Shown: positions 33,362-42,344 of the stretch, in pieces
Layout of the letters: the number at the start of each line of letters is the position of its first letter
How positions within the stretch are numbered: the first letter of the stretch is position 1
Source of the DNA: Neomesorhizobium albiziae
Lineage (GTDB): Bacteria; Pseudomonadota; Alphaproteobacteria; Rhizobiales; Rhizobiaceae
Length of the DNA stretch: 64,000 nt
NCBI RefSeq assembly: GCF_900114255.1
Contig: NZ_FOSL01000007.1
Location: 62,001-126,000, forward strand
Direction: 5' to 3'
Translations under genes and position numbers: made by a program
The notes under the pieces: model-generated
Databases searched by the model: none
The model's input: only the letters and a program-made list of their open reading frames with translations
What the model was told of the DNA's origin: nothing

Positions 33362-33791
33362 GACCGGAGCATTTTTTCGCCTTGGACGAAAACAGCCCCC
33401 ACCCCCCGTGAAGGACGAGGAGAGGGGGACTGAGGCGTTTGCGGCCAGCTCCTTCGCTCCGCCTGTAGGGAGGTTCTGCACCGTTCCACACGTCGCGGCG
33501 GTCACGGCATGGATCCTCTGGTCTGCGCGACGGAGCTTCGCTCCTGCTTCGCCCGAGGATGACGAAGGGAGGGAGTGCACCGCCAATCGCCAACGTTGGT
33601 GATTGCCGTCAACCTTTCAACTTCGTCATCCTCGGGCTTGACCCGAGGATCCATGCCGTGACTTTGGTGAAAGGCGAGATGGGTCAAGAAGAAATCGGGC
33701 GGAGTGCTTGCGTTCCGTCGTGCCTTCCTCTGGTCTGCCGGCCATCTCCCCACCCACAAGGGGAGATCATGCACGAGCGAAACCGTGCCGG
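33362..33791. other. Gene-free spacer with nested inverted repeats
   Basis: No credible gene on either strand; short frames lack ribosome sites and similarity. A perfect 17-bp inverted repeat joins GTCACGGCATGGATCCT (33501-33517) to AGGATCCATGCCGTGAC (33646-33662), and inside it a perfect 16-bp pair joins CCCGAGGATGACGAAG (33552-33567) to CTTCGTCATCCTCGGG (33621-33636). A C-rich stretch near 33390-33410 resembles widespread alphaproteobacterial spacer sequence. Confidence 0.55.
33501..33662. repeat. Nested inverted repeat, 17-bp outer and 16-bp inner arms
   Basis: Two perfect complementary arm pairs arranged symmetrically (33501-33517 with 33646-33662; 33552-33567 with 33621-33636). The motif containing CGTCATCCTCGGGCTTGACC is a commonly dispersed alphaproteobacterial intergenic repeat, here present as two head-to-head copies. 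Confidence 0.65.
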
Positions 33792-35177
33792 TCACACCTC
33801 ATGCAGATAAAGGTGGTAGTCCAGCTCGCTGACCGTGCGTGCGACACGCATGTATTCCGCCTGCTTGATGGCGGTGAAGGTGCGATGCAGGTCTTCGCCC
33901 AGCGCTTGCTTGAGGAAAGACGATGCCTTGGCTGCCTCGATCGCCGAGCGCCAGTCGGACGGCGCGTCGGCAAGCTTCGGCGCGCTCTCGTAGCCGTTGC
34001 CGGTGGTCTCCGCGCCCGGGTCGAGCTTTTCGTCGAGGCCCTTGGCGATTGCTGCCAGTACGGTCGCGGCGATCAGGTAGGGATTGGCGTCGACACCGGC
34101 CGGCCGGTGCTCGATGCGGCGGTTCTTCACGTCGCCTGCAGGGATTCGCAACGCGACCGAACGGTTGTTGACGCCCCAGGTCGGGGCCAGAGGCGCATAG
34201 GACTGGGCAACGAAACGCCGCCATGAATTGGCGTGCGGGGCAAAGATCAGCATCGATTCCGGCATGGTTGCGGCAAGGCCGCCTATCGCGTTGAGGATCG
34301 CGGGGTTCCAGGCGCCGGCAACCTCCTCGGAAAAGATGTTCTTGCCAGCGGCATCCAGCATCGAGACATGGAAATGCATGCCCGAGCCGGCATATTTTTC
34401 GATCGGCTTGGCCATGAAGCAGGCGGTGACGCCGTGGCGGCGAGCCTGCATGCGGACGAGCCGCTTCAGCAGGATCAGATCGTCGGCAGCCTGAAGCACG
34501 TCCTTGCGGTAGTGCAGCGTCAGCTCGTACTGGCCCGGCGCATATTCGGAGATCAGCGTCTCGACCGGAATGCCCTGCATCTTCGCACCGGCATAAATGT
34601 CCGAAAACAGCGGTTCCATGCCGTGCAAATGGTCGACCGAATAGACCTCGGTCTTGCCGCTCGACCGGCCGTCGAGCACAGCGCTTGCCGGCTGCACCCG
34701 GCCCTCGCCATCGCGCTCGTTCTTGAGCAGGAAGAACTCCAGCTCGAAGGCGCCGGCCGGATGCAGGCCCCTGGCTGCGAGGGCTTCGATCTGGCGTGCC
34801 AGAGCATGCCGCGGGTCCGACGTCATCGGCTGACCGTCGAGATGATACATCGACAGCAGCACCTGGCCGCGGGCCGGGTCGGTGCCGTAAAGCGGCTTCA
34901 GCGTGCCGGGGATCGGCCAGGCGCGCAGATCGCCATCGCCCGAATCCCAGATCAGGCCTGTCTCGTGGACATCCTCGCCTGTGATGTCGAGGCCGAGGAT
35001 CGAGATCGGCATGTGGCGACCGCCCTCGTAGATGGACAGCAACTCATGGCGGCGGATGATTTTCCCGCGGCCGACGCCGTTGGTGTCGGTGAGCAGGATG
35101 TCGAAGGCCTCGATGTCCGGATGGGAGTCCAGAAACGCCTTCGCTTCGTCGACAGTCGAACCTGATGGGGAATTCAT
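33792..35177 (-). CDS. Glutamine-synthetase family gamma-glutamyl-amine ligase (PuuA-like)
   Basis: 461 residues from ATG 35177; the open frame upstream runs through a repeat and is excluded. It is a GS-fold ATP-dependent ligase: FDILLTDTNGVGRGKIIRRHEL (Asp-Thr-Asn loop typical of PuuA-type), FELEFFLL (metal Glu), ISEYAPGQYELTLHY, GSGMHFHVSM, and NNRSVALRIP then NRRIEHRPAGVDANPYL. The adenylylation tyrosine region of GlnA is missing, so this is not the housekeeping enzyme. Likely substrate is putrescine or another amine. It ends 132 bp before the aminotransferase gene start on the same strand side, making a polyamine role plausible. Confidence 0.85.
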   Translation of the reverse strand: MNSPSGSTVDEAKAFLDSHPDIEAFDILLTDTNGVGRGKIIRRHELLSIYEGGRHMPISILGLDITGEDVHETGLIWDSGDGDLRAWPIPGTLKPLYGTDPARGQVLLSMYHLDGQPMTSDPRHALARQIEALAARGLHPAGAFELEFFLLKNERDGEGRVQPASAVLDGRSSGKTEVYSVDHLHGMEPLFSDIYAGAKMQGIPVETLISEYAPGQYELTLHYRKDVLQAADDLILLKRLVRMQARRHGVTACFMAKPIEKYAGSGMHFHVSMLDAAGKNIFSEEVAGAWNPAILNAIGGLAATMPESMLIFAPHANSWRRFVAQSYAPLAPTWGVNNRSVALRIPAGDVKNRRIEHRPAGVDANPYLIAATVLAAIAKGLDEKLDPGAETTGNGYESAPKLADAPSDWRSAIEAAKASSFLKQALGEDLHRTFTAIKQAEYMRVARTVSELDYHLYLHEV

Positions 35178-35184
35178 GATGCTG

Positions 35185-35288
35185 CTCTTACAGCGCGTCG
35201 CGCCGAATGGGATTCGGCGGCCACGCTGTAGCTTGTTGTTGTGCATGTCGTTTCTCCCGAAACCGAGGACACTTTCGGGCGACATGCA
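35185..35288. repeat. RIME1-like palindromic repeat, copy 1
   Basis: 104 bp made of two palindromes: ACAGCGCG...CGCTGTA with inner CCGAATGGGATTCGG, then GCATGTCG...CGACATGC with inner CCCGAAA/TTTCGGG. A near-identical copy is at 59431-59535. The two-palindrome layout matches rhizobial intergenic mosaic elements. It separates the GS-like and aminotransferase genes and may form stable RNA hairpins. Confidence 0.8.
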
Positions 35289-35309
35289 TTAATGGCTGCC
35301 ACGCTTCTC

Positions 35310-36692
35310 TCATGCCGCAAGCTTTGCCGCAACATCGCCGAAAGCCGCAACCAGACGGCCGATCTGGGCCCTCGTCGTGGCGGGCGAAACCAGCATCATG
35401 TTGTGGAACGGCGCAATCAGCACGCCGCGGTTGACCAGCGCCACATGGATGGCGGCCTCGAGCGCCGGCGCGTGGGCGGCTTCCGCCTCGGCGCCGTCGC
35501 GCAAGGGGCCGGGCGCGCAGATGAATTCGACGCGGGCGCCGACCCGCATGACGTGCCAGGGCAGGCGGTTGCGCGCTATCGCGGCTTTCAAACCACGCTC
35601 CAGCAGCGCGGCGAGCCGGTCCATGCGCGCATAGTTTTCGGCGGTCATCACCTCTTCCAGTGTTGCGCGCATCGCCGAAAATTGCAGCGGGTTGGCGGAC
35701 AGCGTGGTGCCCATGCCGGAGTAGCCGGGTTCCTTGGTGCGGATGTAGGCGGCGTAGCGCGAGGCGGTCTCCTCGCTCATGCCCCAGACGCTGGCCGCAA
35801 CGCCGCCGGCGATCGGTTTGCCGAGAACGAACAGGTCGGGTTCAAGCCCGTGGGTTTTGGTATAGCCGCCAGGCCCGGTGGATATGGTGTGCGTCTCGTC
35901 GATCAAAAGCGACGTGCCTGTCTCGCGGGTGAGCCGTCTCAATGCCTCATGGAAGCCGGGTTCGGGCAACACCATGCAGGAATTGGTCAACACCGGCTCC
36001 GTGATGACGCAAGCGACGTCCCGGTCTTTCAGCGCTGCCCGCAACGCCCCCAGGTCGTTGAATTCGACCACCTTCGCGCCGCGCGTGAGGTCGCGGAACT
36101 CGCCGGCCAGGCCGGGGCGGTTAACTGGTTTGCCGTCGACCAGCCGCACCATCGTTTCATCGACGGAGCCGTGGTAGCAGCCGTTGAAGACGAGGATCTT
36201 CTCGCGGCCGGTGATCGCGCGGGCCACGCGTAGCGCGAAACGGTTGGCGTCGGTGGCCGTCGTGGCGATCTGCCAGAAGGGCAGGCTGAACCGCTCTTGG
36301 AGAAGTGCGCCGACCGCCAGTGCATCCTCGGAAGGCAGCATGTAGGTCAGGCCCCGCCCGGCCTGCCGCCGGATGGCGCGGGCGACGGGCGCTGGCGAAT
36401 GGCCGAACATCGAGCCGGTGTCGCCGAGGCAGAAATCGTCGAGCCGGTTGCCGTCGACATCGGTGATGGTGGCGCCTCTTGCGCTGTCGACCAGTATGGG
36501 GAAAGGCGTCGGCCAGTCGGTCATCCAGTGCATGGGCACGCCGCCGAAGAAGCCGGCAATGCCGTTGCCGGTTCGCGCCTGCGACTTCGGCCGCGCCCGG
36601 CGGAAGATTTCCGCCTCGTCAGCGCGCAACGCCGCTATGCGCCGGGCATCGATGCCGCCGATCATGCCGCCCGAGTTCTCGCCGACGCTCAT
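35310..36692 (-). CDS. Class III PLP-dependent aminotransferase
   Basis: 460 residues, fold type I, subgroup of omega-amino acid aminotransferases and glutamate-1-semialdehyde aminomutase. Markers: ITDVDGNRLDDFCLGDTGSMFGHSP, FNGCYHGSVDETMV, LLIDETHTISTGPGGYTKTHG (PLP Asp) and the Schiff-base lysine in FVLGKPIAGGVAASVWG. A Thr/Ser pair at GMGTTLSANPLQFSAM contacts phosphate. Upstream of the PuuA-like gene on the same strand, it may transaminate a polyamine-derived or similar omega-amino compound. Substrate unknown. Confidence 0.82.
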   Translation of the reverse strand: MSVGENSGGMIGGIDARRIAALRADEAEIFRRARPKSQARTGNGIAGFFGGVPMHWMTDWPTPFPILVDSARGATITDVDGNRLDDFCLGDTGSMFGHSPAPVARAIRRQAGRGLTYMLPSEDALAVGALLQERFSLPFWQIATTATDANRFALRVARAITGREKILVFNGCYHGSVDETMVRLVDGKPVNRPGLAGEFRDLTRGAKVVEFNDLGALRAALKDRDVACVITEPVLTNSCMVLPEPGFHEALRRLTRETGTSLLIDETHTISTGPGGYTKTHGLEPDLFVLGKPIAGGVAASVWGMSEETASRYAAYIRTKEPGYSGMGTTLSANPLQFSAMRATLEEVMTAENYARMDRLAALLERGLKAAIARNRLPWHVMRVGARVEFICAPGPLRDGAEAEAAHAPALEAAIHVALVNRGVLIAPFHNMMLVSPATTRAQIGRLVAAFGDVAAKLAA

Positions 36693-36808
36693 TCAATCCC
36701 CCTCTTCGCGCGGCACTTTAACCAGTCGCCGTTGCCGGCCGCAATTGGCCGCCGCACGGGGGAGCGTTGGCTCAGGAGCCTCAAATCCGAGGCCGGGCGG
36801 GTTGATGA

Positions 36809-37783
36809 TCAGGCGGTGATGTCGACAACGCCGCAATCGCCGGGCTCGGTTCCAAACGCGATGCGGCGGCCTTCCCGGTCCCAGGCCAACGAGGTGATGG
36901 CGCCCTTGCCAGGGCGGCGCAACAGCACCTCCTTCTGGTCGGCGAAACGCGCGGCGAGCACCATGCCGTCGGCATATCCGATCGCGGCAATCTCGTCGGT
37001 GGGATGGCAGGCGACCGCCGTCACCATCAGATTGCCGCGGGTGCCGAGTTCGAGCGGCGCCTTGCCCATGGGGCCGTCCTTGCTCTGGAACGGCCAGACG
37101 ATCGCGGCGGGTGCGCCCGAACTTGCCAGCCATCTGCCCTTGGCGCTCCATGACATGGACTTCACCTTGGCGGGGTAGCCGGTCATGCGCATATGCTTGC
37201 CGTCGGCCAGCTTCCAGCCATGCAAAGCGTTCTCCTGCATGGTGGTGACGAGGAAATTGCCGTCAGGCGAAAAGGTGATGCCGGTGTGGGCGCCGTCCCA
37301 TTGCAGTTCGGTCGGCTTGCCGTCGGCGGCGGGAAAATGCAGCGTTGCGCCATTGTAGCGGGCAACGCCAATGCGCATGCCCTTCGGCGAGAAGGCGACG
37401 CCTTCGACCGAGCGGGGATGGACGAATTCCTTCACCTTGCCATCGGGCAAACGCACCCAGGCGTTGCGGCCGGAGGCATAGGCGAGCGCGCCCTGCGGGC
37501 CGGCAGCCACCGATGTGACCCACTTCCTGCCGATCCCGGCCAATTCCTCCGCAACGCCTGCGGAGGTCAAGCCCATGACCTTGCCGTCCTCGCCACCCGA
37601 AATCAGCCGGTCGTTTTTGGCCGATGTCGTCGCCGAAAGCAGCCCATCGTGCAGTTTCAGGGATTCCTGGCCATGGTCGAGCCAGTGCACCATGCCGTCG
37701 GCGAGCGCGAAAAACGGGATGTCGTCGACGAAAGCGGCGGCAACGCAATGTCCGTCGAGATCGAGTGGGGCGACTGTGGGCAT
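36809..37783 (-). CDS. WD40 repeat protein
   Basis: 324 residues with about seven beta-propeller repeats and no signal peptide. Visible repeat blades include GHCVAAAFVDDIPFFALADG, DRLISGGEDGKVMGL, VEGVAFSPKGMRIGVARYNG, HTGITFSPDGNFLVTTMQENALHGW, KSMSWSAKGRWLASSG and ITSLAWDREGRRIAFGTEPG (longer ones abbreviated). It is a probable scaffold with no enzymatic motif. In rhizobial genomes such a protein is often beside the COG0523 zinc GTPase, as here (next gene, 250 bp upstream on the same strand), so a role in metal homeostasis is inferred. Confidence 0.8.
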   Translation of the reverse strand: MPTVAPLDLDGHCVAAAFVDDIPFFALADGMVHWLDHGQESLKLHDGLLSATTSAKNDRLISGGEDGKVMGLTSAGVAEELAGIGRKWVTSVAAGPQGALAYASGRNAWVRLPDGKVKEFVHPRSVEGVAFSPKGMRIGVARYNGATLHFPAADGKPTELQWDGAHTGITFSPDGNFLVTTMQENALHGWKLADGKHMRMTGYPAKVKSMSWSAKGRWLASSGAPAAIVWPFQSKDGPMGKAPLELGTRGNLMVTAVACHPTDEIAAIGYADGMVLAARFADQKEVLLRRPGKGAITSLAWDREGRRIAFGTEPGDCGVVDITA

Positions 37784-37931
37784 GAGGGTACTCGTCGATT
37801 CGGGATTTTAGCTGCTCTCACCCTTACCCTCTCCCGTCAGGCACGGGGAGAGGGCTCGACATCGACGCTCTCCCTCGGCCGCTAATCGCGGGAGGAAAAG
37901 TACGTGCGGGCGGAATGAGTAGGCGCGAGAC

Positions 37932-38035
37932 TAGAGCGATTCTGGTTCTTTCAGAACCGATAACTCGCTCTAAATATTTGTCTTGCCGCATTTATGCGGT
38001 CGCCAAATGATTCCATTTGGCTGCAAAATGCTCTA
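37932..38035. repeat. About 104-bp palindromic intergenic repeat, copy A
   Basis: Three consecutive palindromes: TAGAGCG...CGCTCTA (37932-37972, inner GGTTCT/AGAACC), CCGCATTTATGCGG, and CCAAATGATTCCATTTGG, closing with GCTCTA. Copies B and C are at 43323 and 43521. The end of the element supplies the TAG stop (read on the minus strand) of the GTPase gene at 38033. Confidence 0.8.
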
Positions 38036-39076
38036 AGCCGCCTGGCAGGCCTCGAAGGTGCGCTTCAGCTTTTCCGCATCAAGTTCGCGGCCGATGAACA
38101 CCAGCCGGCTGTCGTGGCTCTCGCCATCCTTCCAGGCGCGCTGGTGATCGCCTTCGATGATCATGTGGACACCCTGGATGACATAGCGGTCCGGATCGTC
38201 CTTGAAGGCGATGATGCCCTTCAGGCGCAGGATGTTCGGTCCCTCGGCCTGGGTGATCTTCTCGATCCAGGGGAAGAACTTCTTCGAATCCATCTCGCCG
38301 CCGCGCAACGAGACAGATTGCACCGTCACGTCGTGGATCGGCGAAACGCCGTGGTCATGGTGATGATGATCATGGTCATGGTCATGGTCATCATCATGAT
38401 GGTCGTCATGGTCGTGATCGTGCGCTTCGAGGAAGTGCGGGTCGTTTTCCAGCGCACGGCTGAGATCGAAGGCGCCGCGGTCGAGCACCTCGTCCAGCGC
38501 CACCCCGGCCCGCGTCGTACGATGGATTTTCGCCGCGGGATTGATGGCGCGGATCGCCGCCTCGACGTTGCGCAGTTCCTCGTCGTTGACGAGATCGGTC
38601 TTGTTGAGCACGACCACGTCGGCGAAAGCGATCTGGTCCTCGGCCTCGCGGCTGTCTTTCAGGCGCAGCGGCAGGTGCTTGGCATCGACCAGCGCCACCA
38701 CGGCGTCGAGCTTGGTCTTCGAGCGCACATCGTCATCCATGAAGAATGTCTGCGCCACCGGAACAGGATCGGCCAGACCTGTGGTCTCGACGACGATGGC
38801 GTCGAAGCGACCGGGCCGGCGCATCAGGCCCTCGACGACCCGAATCAGGTCGCCGCGCACCGTGCAGCAGACGCAGCCGTTGTTCATCTCGTAGATTTCC
38901 TCGTCGGATTCCACGATCAGGTCGTTGTCGATACCGATCTCGCCGAATTCGTTGACGATAACAGCATACCGCTTGCCATGATTCTCAGACAGAATGCGGT
39001 TCAGCAGCGTTGTCTTGCCGGAACCGAGATAGCCAGTGAGGACGGTCACGGGAATCTGCGTCTGAACTTCGCTCAT
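38033..39076 (-). CDS. COG0523 (CobW/ZNG1-type) metal-chaperone GTPase with His/Asp loop
   Basis: 347 residues from ATG 39076, with AAGGTG just upstream. GTPase motifs: Walker A GYLGSGKT (15-22), ETTGLADP (97-104), NKTD (158-161). The metal motif GCVCC is at 67-71. The C-terminal CobW domain starts after a His/Asp-rich stretch at 219-243 containing only H and D with a final G, a likely zinc-binding loop. The family delivers zinc to target enzymes or handles zinc scarcity; others serve cobalamin synthesis. No cobalamin genes are nearby, so zinc is favoured. Confidence 0.88.
   Translation of the reverse strand: MSEVQTQIPVTVLTGYLGSGKTTLLNRILSENHGKRYAVIVNEFGEIGIDNDLIVESDEEIYEMNNGCVCCTVRGDLIRVVEGLMRRPGRFDAIVVETTGLADPVPVAQTFFMDDDVRSKTKLDAVVALVDAKHLPLRLKDSREAEDQIAFADVVVLNKTDLVNDEELRNVEAAIRAINPAAKIHRTTRAGVALDEVLDRGAFDLSRALENDPHFLEAHDHDHDDHHDDDHDHDHDHHHHDHGVSPIHDVTVQSVSLRGGEMDSKKFFPWIEKITQAEGPNILRLKGIIAFKDDPDRYVIQGVHMIIEGDHQRAWKDGESHDSRLVFIGRELDAEKLKRTFEACQAA
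38348..38422 (-). repeat. Low-complexity CAT/GAC repeat encoding the His/Asp loop
   Basis: A 75-bp stretch of repeated catgat/catggt units on the plus strand, translated on the minus strand as His and Asp codons (residues 219-243 of the zinc GTPase). Such repeats change length easily by slippage, in steps that keep the frame. Confidence 0.75.
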
Positions 39077-39537
39077 CGATGCACCTTCAAAGTCGTAAAT
39101 CCTGATGATGGGCTCCATATAGGGCGGCGTCCTGGCTTTTGCACGCAGGAAAGCCGGCCGTTGTCAGACCCCGCACCCATGTCCATGGAAAGAAATCGCG
39201 ACACTTCCGGCCGGGTTGGAAAATTGAGTCTTCTCGATCTTGGCCCATCGGAAAGAACCTACGTCGAAAGTCGTAGACGCCGGAACATCTCTTGGGAAGC
39301 GGCAAAAGAAAACTTGAGGCATAACGCTTCAGCCAGCCCGCCAGTCGAAAGGAAAAACGCGACAGTTTCGTTTGTCATCTAATTGAAATGTGCATCTGGC
39401 ATTAGCTGCGCATGCAAGCGGTTCGGTTGCCGGCAAAGAGTAATGCTGGCGAGGCGACGCGCGGCAATCGTCGATTGCCAATGAAGTCATGGCGGACCAT
39501 GCTCAAGGTGGCCGCCGGTTCGTCGGAGAAGGAAACG
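39077..39537. other. 461-bp intergenic region, no confident gene
   Basis: Lies between the divergent GTPase (minus) and MarR regulator (plus) genes. A plus-strand frame at 39179-39382 could encode 67 residues (rich in Arg/Ser) but lacks a ribosome site and recognisable domain, so it is not called. No clear Zur-type palindrome is visible near the GTPase start. The region must hold both promoters; I cannot point to specific elements. Confidence 0.4.
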
Positions 39538-40008
39538 ATGGCCAAGGCAGACAGGGGTGCTACGATGAGCCGGCTGCAATCCGCAGCGCGGCTTTCCAGA
39601 ACCGCGCTTGCGGCGCGGCTGCTCAACCACGGCTTCTATGCCGGGCAGGACCAGATCATGCTGGCGCTCGACCATGAGGACGGGCAGACGCCCGGCCAAC
39701 TGGCGGGGCGTCTCGGGGTTCGGCCGCCGACCATCACCAAGACGATCAACCGCCTGCAGGTGCAGGGTTTTCTGGACAAGAAGGCCTCCGATTCGGACGC
39801 TCGCCAGGCACATATATTCCTGACCGAGAAGGGCACGGAAGCGATCAGGGCCATCGAGAAATCGGTGCGCAAGACCGAGAAGCAGGCCTTGAAGGGTCTC
39901 GACAAGAAGGACCAGAAGGCGCTGGCGAAGCTGCTGTCGCGGGTCGAGGCGAACCTGTCCAACGGCCAGGCCGTCGAAATCGACGACGAACCCGAGACGG
40001 AAGAATAG
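39538..40008 (+). CDS. MarR-family transcriptional regulator
   Basis: 156 residues from ATG 39538, with GAAGGAAAC just upstream; the frame is open further 5-prime but without similarity. The winged helix: LALDHEDGQTPGQLAGRLGV then RPPTITKTINRLQVQGFLDK, and the wing DSDARQAHIFLTEKG. The lysine-rich segment near 115-135 and an acidic end (EIDDEPETEE) flank the dimerisation helices. Likely regulates itself and the drug/metabolite exporter gene 51 bp downstream. Confidence 0.82.
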   Translation: MAKADRGATMSRLQSAARLSRTALAARLLNHGFYAGQDQIMLALDHEDGQTPGQLAGRLGVRPPTITKTINRLQVQGFLDKKASDSDARQAHIFLTEKGTEAIRAIEKSVRKTEKQALKGLDKKDQKALAKLLSRVEANLSNGQAVEIDDEPETEE

Positions 40009-40059
40009 CCGGCTCTCCGCGCTTTCAGCTTGCGGTTTCGAACTTGAGCCGCCAAGACG

Positions 40060-41037
40060 GTGGCGACCACAGCCGGCATACGGACTTCCCCCTTCGTGAC
40101 CGCTCAGAACAATTCACAGGAAAGCGCCACGCCGGCGTCGGCGATCCTGCTGGTCATCGGCGCCGGCCTGCTTTTTTCGTTCCTCGATGCCAGCGCCAAA
40201 TATCTGGTGCTTGGCGGCATGGCGGCGCCCTTCGTTTCCTGGATGCGCTTTGCCGTGCATGTCGTGCTTTTCGTGGTGCTGTTCCGACCGTGGACGAACA
40301 TCCGGATGCTGCGCGCCCACAGCCTGCCGCTGCAGGTCCTGCGCGCCGTTTTCCTGTTCGGTTCGACCTTCTTCAACTTTCTGGCCCTGAACACGCTGCA
40401 ACTGGCGCAGACGATGTCGATCTTCTTCTTCGCGCCGATGGTCATCACCGCGCTTGCCGGGCCGCTGCTCGGCGAATGGGCGGGCTGGCGGCGCTGGCTG
40501 GCGATCGCCGCGGGCTTTGTCGGCGTGCTGGTGATCACCCGGCCCGGCGTGGCGAGCTTCGAGATGGGCCACGTCTTCGCGCTCTGCTCAATGCTCAGCT
40601 ATTCGTTCTACGTGATCATGACGCGTTCGATGGGAGCGACGGAGACGCCGGAAAGCCTGATCTTCTATTCCGCGCTGGCGCCGGTGATCCTGATGCTGCC
40701 GGCGGTGCCGGCGACCGCGTCGATGCCCCACGGCGCGTTGCAATGGATCATCCTCCTGTCGCTGGGTTTTTACGGCGGCTTCGGTCACTGGCTGCTAATC
40801 AAGGCCTATCGACAAGCGACCACCGCGGCGCTGGCGCCTTATCCCTACCTGCAGATGGTGTGGATGATCTGCTTCGGTTACGTGGTGTTCGACCAGTTTC
40901 CTGATCGCTACACGCTCGGCGGCGCCGGAATCATCGTGGCGAGCGGGCTCTATATCGTGCACCGGGAGCACCGGCTGCGGCTGAAGAACCGCACGGCGCC
41001 AAACACCGAAGACGAGGAACTGGCGAAAAAGCTTTGA
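40060..41037 (+). CDS. DMT-superfamily (EamA) membrane transporter
   Basis: 325 residues starting at GTG 40060. Ten hydrophobic helices in two EamA halves; examples are AILLVIGAGLLFSFLDASAK (helix 1), FASFLGEWAGWRRWLAIAAG-like segment LLGEWAGWRRWLAIAAGFVG and GFYGGFGHWLLIKAYRQA. The family exports amino acids, nucleosides or drugs. The MarR gene upstream suggests inducible export of a small molecule. Substrate unknown. Confidence 0.82.
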   Translation: MATTAGIRTSPFVTAQNNSQESATPASAILLVIGAGLLFSFLDASAKYLVLGGMAAPFVSWMRFAVHVVLFVVLFRPWTNIRMLRAHSLPLQVLRAVFLFGSTFFNFLALNTLQLAQTMSIFFFAPMVITALAGPLLGEWAGWRRWLAIAAGFVGVLVITRPGVASFEMGHVFALCSMLSYSFYVIMTRSMGATETPESLIFYSALAPVILMLPAVPATASMPHGALQWIILLSLGFYGGFGHWLLIKAYRQATTAALAPYPYLQMVWMICFGYVVFDQFPDRYTLGGAGIIVASGLYIVHREHRLRLKNRTAPNTEDEELAKKL

Positions 41038-41066
41038 TTTCAGCCCAGCCGATGGCATAAGCCGAT

Positions 41067-41081
41067 TTTAAACTGTTTAAA
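41067..41081. promoter_or_regulatory. Perfect palindrome, candidate LacI-family operator
   Basis: TTTAAAC-T-GTTTAAA, a 15-bp perfect inverted repeat with a single central base, 28 bp before the proposed LacI-family start. LacI-family repressors often bind such dyads at their own promoters, so autoregulation is likely. Confidence 0.55.
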
Positions 41082-41108
41082 TCGACCGGCCAAAGGCTGG
41101 AGGGTGTA

Positions 41109-42131
41109 CTGGCACAAAAGATCAAGCTTTCCACCATCGCCGATGCTCTTGGCGTTTCCACAGCGACGGTGTCGCTCGCGCTGCGCGACAGCCCGCTGGT
41201 CGCCGACGCGACCCGCGACCGCATCAAGGAGCATGCCCGCACCATCGGCTATATCTACAACCGCCGCGCCGCCAGCCTGAGGACGTCGCGATCGGGCATC
41301 GTCGGCGTCGTCGTGCACGACATCATGAACCCGTTCTTTGCCGAGATTCTGCGCTCGATCGAAAGCGAACTCGACCGCAGCCGCCAGACTTTCATCCTTT
41401 CCAACCATTACGACCAGCTGGAAAAGCAGCGCACCTTCATCGATACCCTGCTGCAGCTGGGCGCCGACGGGGTGATCATGTCGCCGGCGATCGGTACGCC
41501 GGCGGAGGACATCCGGCTGGCCGAGGAAAACGGCCTGCCGGCGGTGCTGATCGCCCGTTCGGTCGAGGGCGCCGATGTCCCGGTCTTCCGGGGCGACGAT
41601 GCCTACGGCATCGGCCTTGCCACGAATCATCTGATTTCGCTCGGCCACCACCGCATCGCCATGATTGGCGGCACCGACCAGACGTCGACAGGCCGCGACC
41701 GCTTTCAGGGCTATGTCGCGGCGATGCAGGCGGCCGGACTGGAGGTCAAGCCGCATTGGCGCCTTCCCGGACCGCGCACCAAGCAGGGCGGCTTCGAATC
41801 CGCCGGACAGTTCCTGGCGCTGAAGGACAAGCCGACAGCGGCGGTCTGCTGGAACGACCTGGTGGCGATCGGGCTGATGAACGGCATTGCGCGGGCCGGG
41901 CTGGTGCCTGGCGTCGATGTTTCCGTAACCGGCTACGACGACCTCGAAGAGGCGGCCATCGCCACCCCGGCGCTGACCACGGTGTGGAACGGCCAGCGGG
42001 AAGTCGGCCGCCGCGCCGCGCGTGTTCTGCTCGACAGGCTGAACGGCGCCGCCATGCGCGCCAGCCAGGAGCTTATCAAGCCGGAACTGCATGTGCGCCA
42101 ATCGACCGGCAAGCCCGTCGAGCGGAATTGA
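41109..42131 (+). CDS. LacI-family transcriptional regulator, probable CTG start
   Basis: 340 residues if translation begins at CTG 41109. The helix-turn-helix (KLSTIADALGVSTATVSLAL, then RDSPLVADATRDRI) begins upstream of the first in-frame GTG (41169), and the frame has no ATG or GTG between the stop at 41058 and that GTG. GGAGGG at 41099-41104 lies 4 bp before CTG. Starting at GTG would delete half the DNA-binding motif. The rest is a periplasmic-binding-like effector domain (GVVVHDIMNPFFAEI, HRIAMIGG, VCWNDLVAIGLMNG). Likely controls the hydroxyacid dehydrogenase gene downstream, with sugar or hydroxyacid effector unknown. Confidence 0.82.
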   Translation: MAQKIKLSTIADALGVSTATVSLALRDSPLVADATRDRIKEHARTIGYIYNRRAASLRTSRSGIVGVVVHDIMNPFFAEILRSIESELDRSRQTFILSNHYDQLEKQRTFIDTLLQLGADGVIMSPAIGTPAEDIRLAEENGLPAVLIARSVEGADVPVFRGDDAYGIGLATNHLISLGHHRIAMIGGTDQTSTGRDRFQGYVAAMQAAGLEVKPHWRLPGPRTKQGGFESAGQFLALKDKPTAAVCWNDLVAIGLMNGIARAGLVPGVDVSVTGYDDLEEAAIATPALTTVWNGQREVGRRAARVLLDRLNGAAMRASQELIKPELHVRQSTGKPVERN

Positions 42132-42344
42132 TCGAGACTGCGATTGCCGGGCCGCGATTGCAACTCGGCCGGCAATTGCTAGAATTACCTTGGCGGTTGG
42201 ACCGGAAATCCGCGAGCAGCGATTTTCCGTCTGACCCGGCGGCCGGAGTTTCCCGCTCGCTGCGGGAAGGCAAGCGGCGACTTTCCCGGTCCCGCTATCC
42301 GGCCGTCTCAGGTTCCCTCTGTCGAAAGCCCGGAAAGTCCCATC

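Noticed and set aside
37994-39382. 462-codon plus-strand frame opposite the zinc GTPase
   Set aside because: Shadow of the GTPase His/Asp repeat (low-complexity Met/Val run) and of the spacer; no ribosome site.
39179-39382. Possible 67-residue protein in the GTPase/MarR spacer
   Set aside because: No Shine-Dalgarno sequence, no recognisable domain. Left as an unsupported frame.
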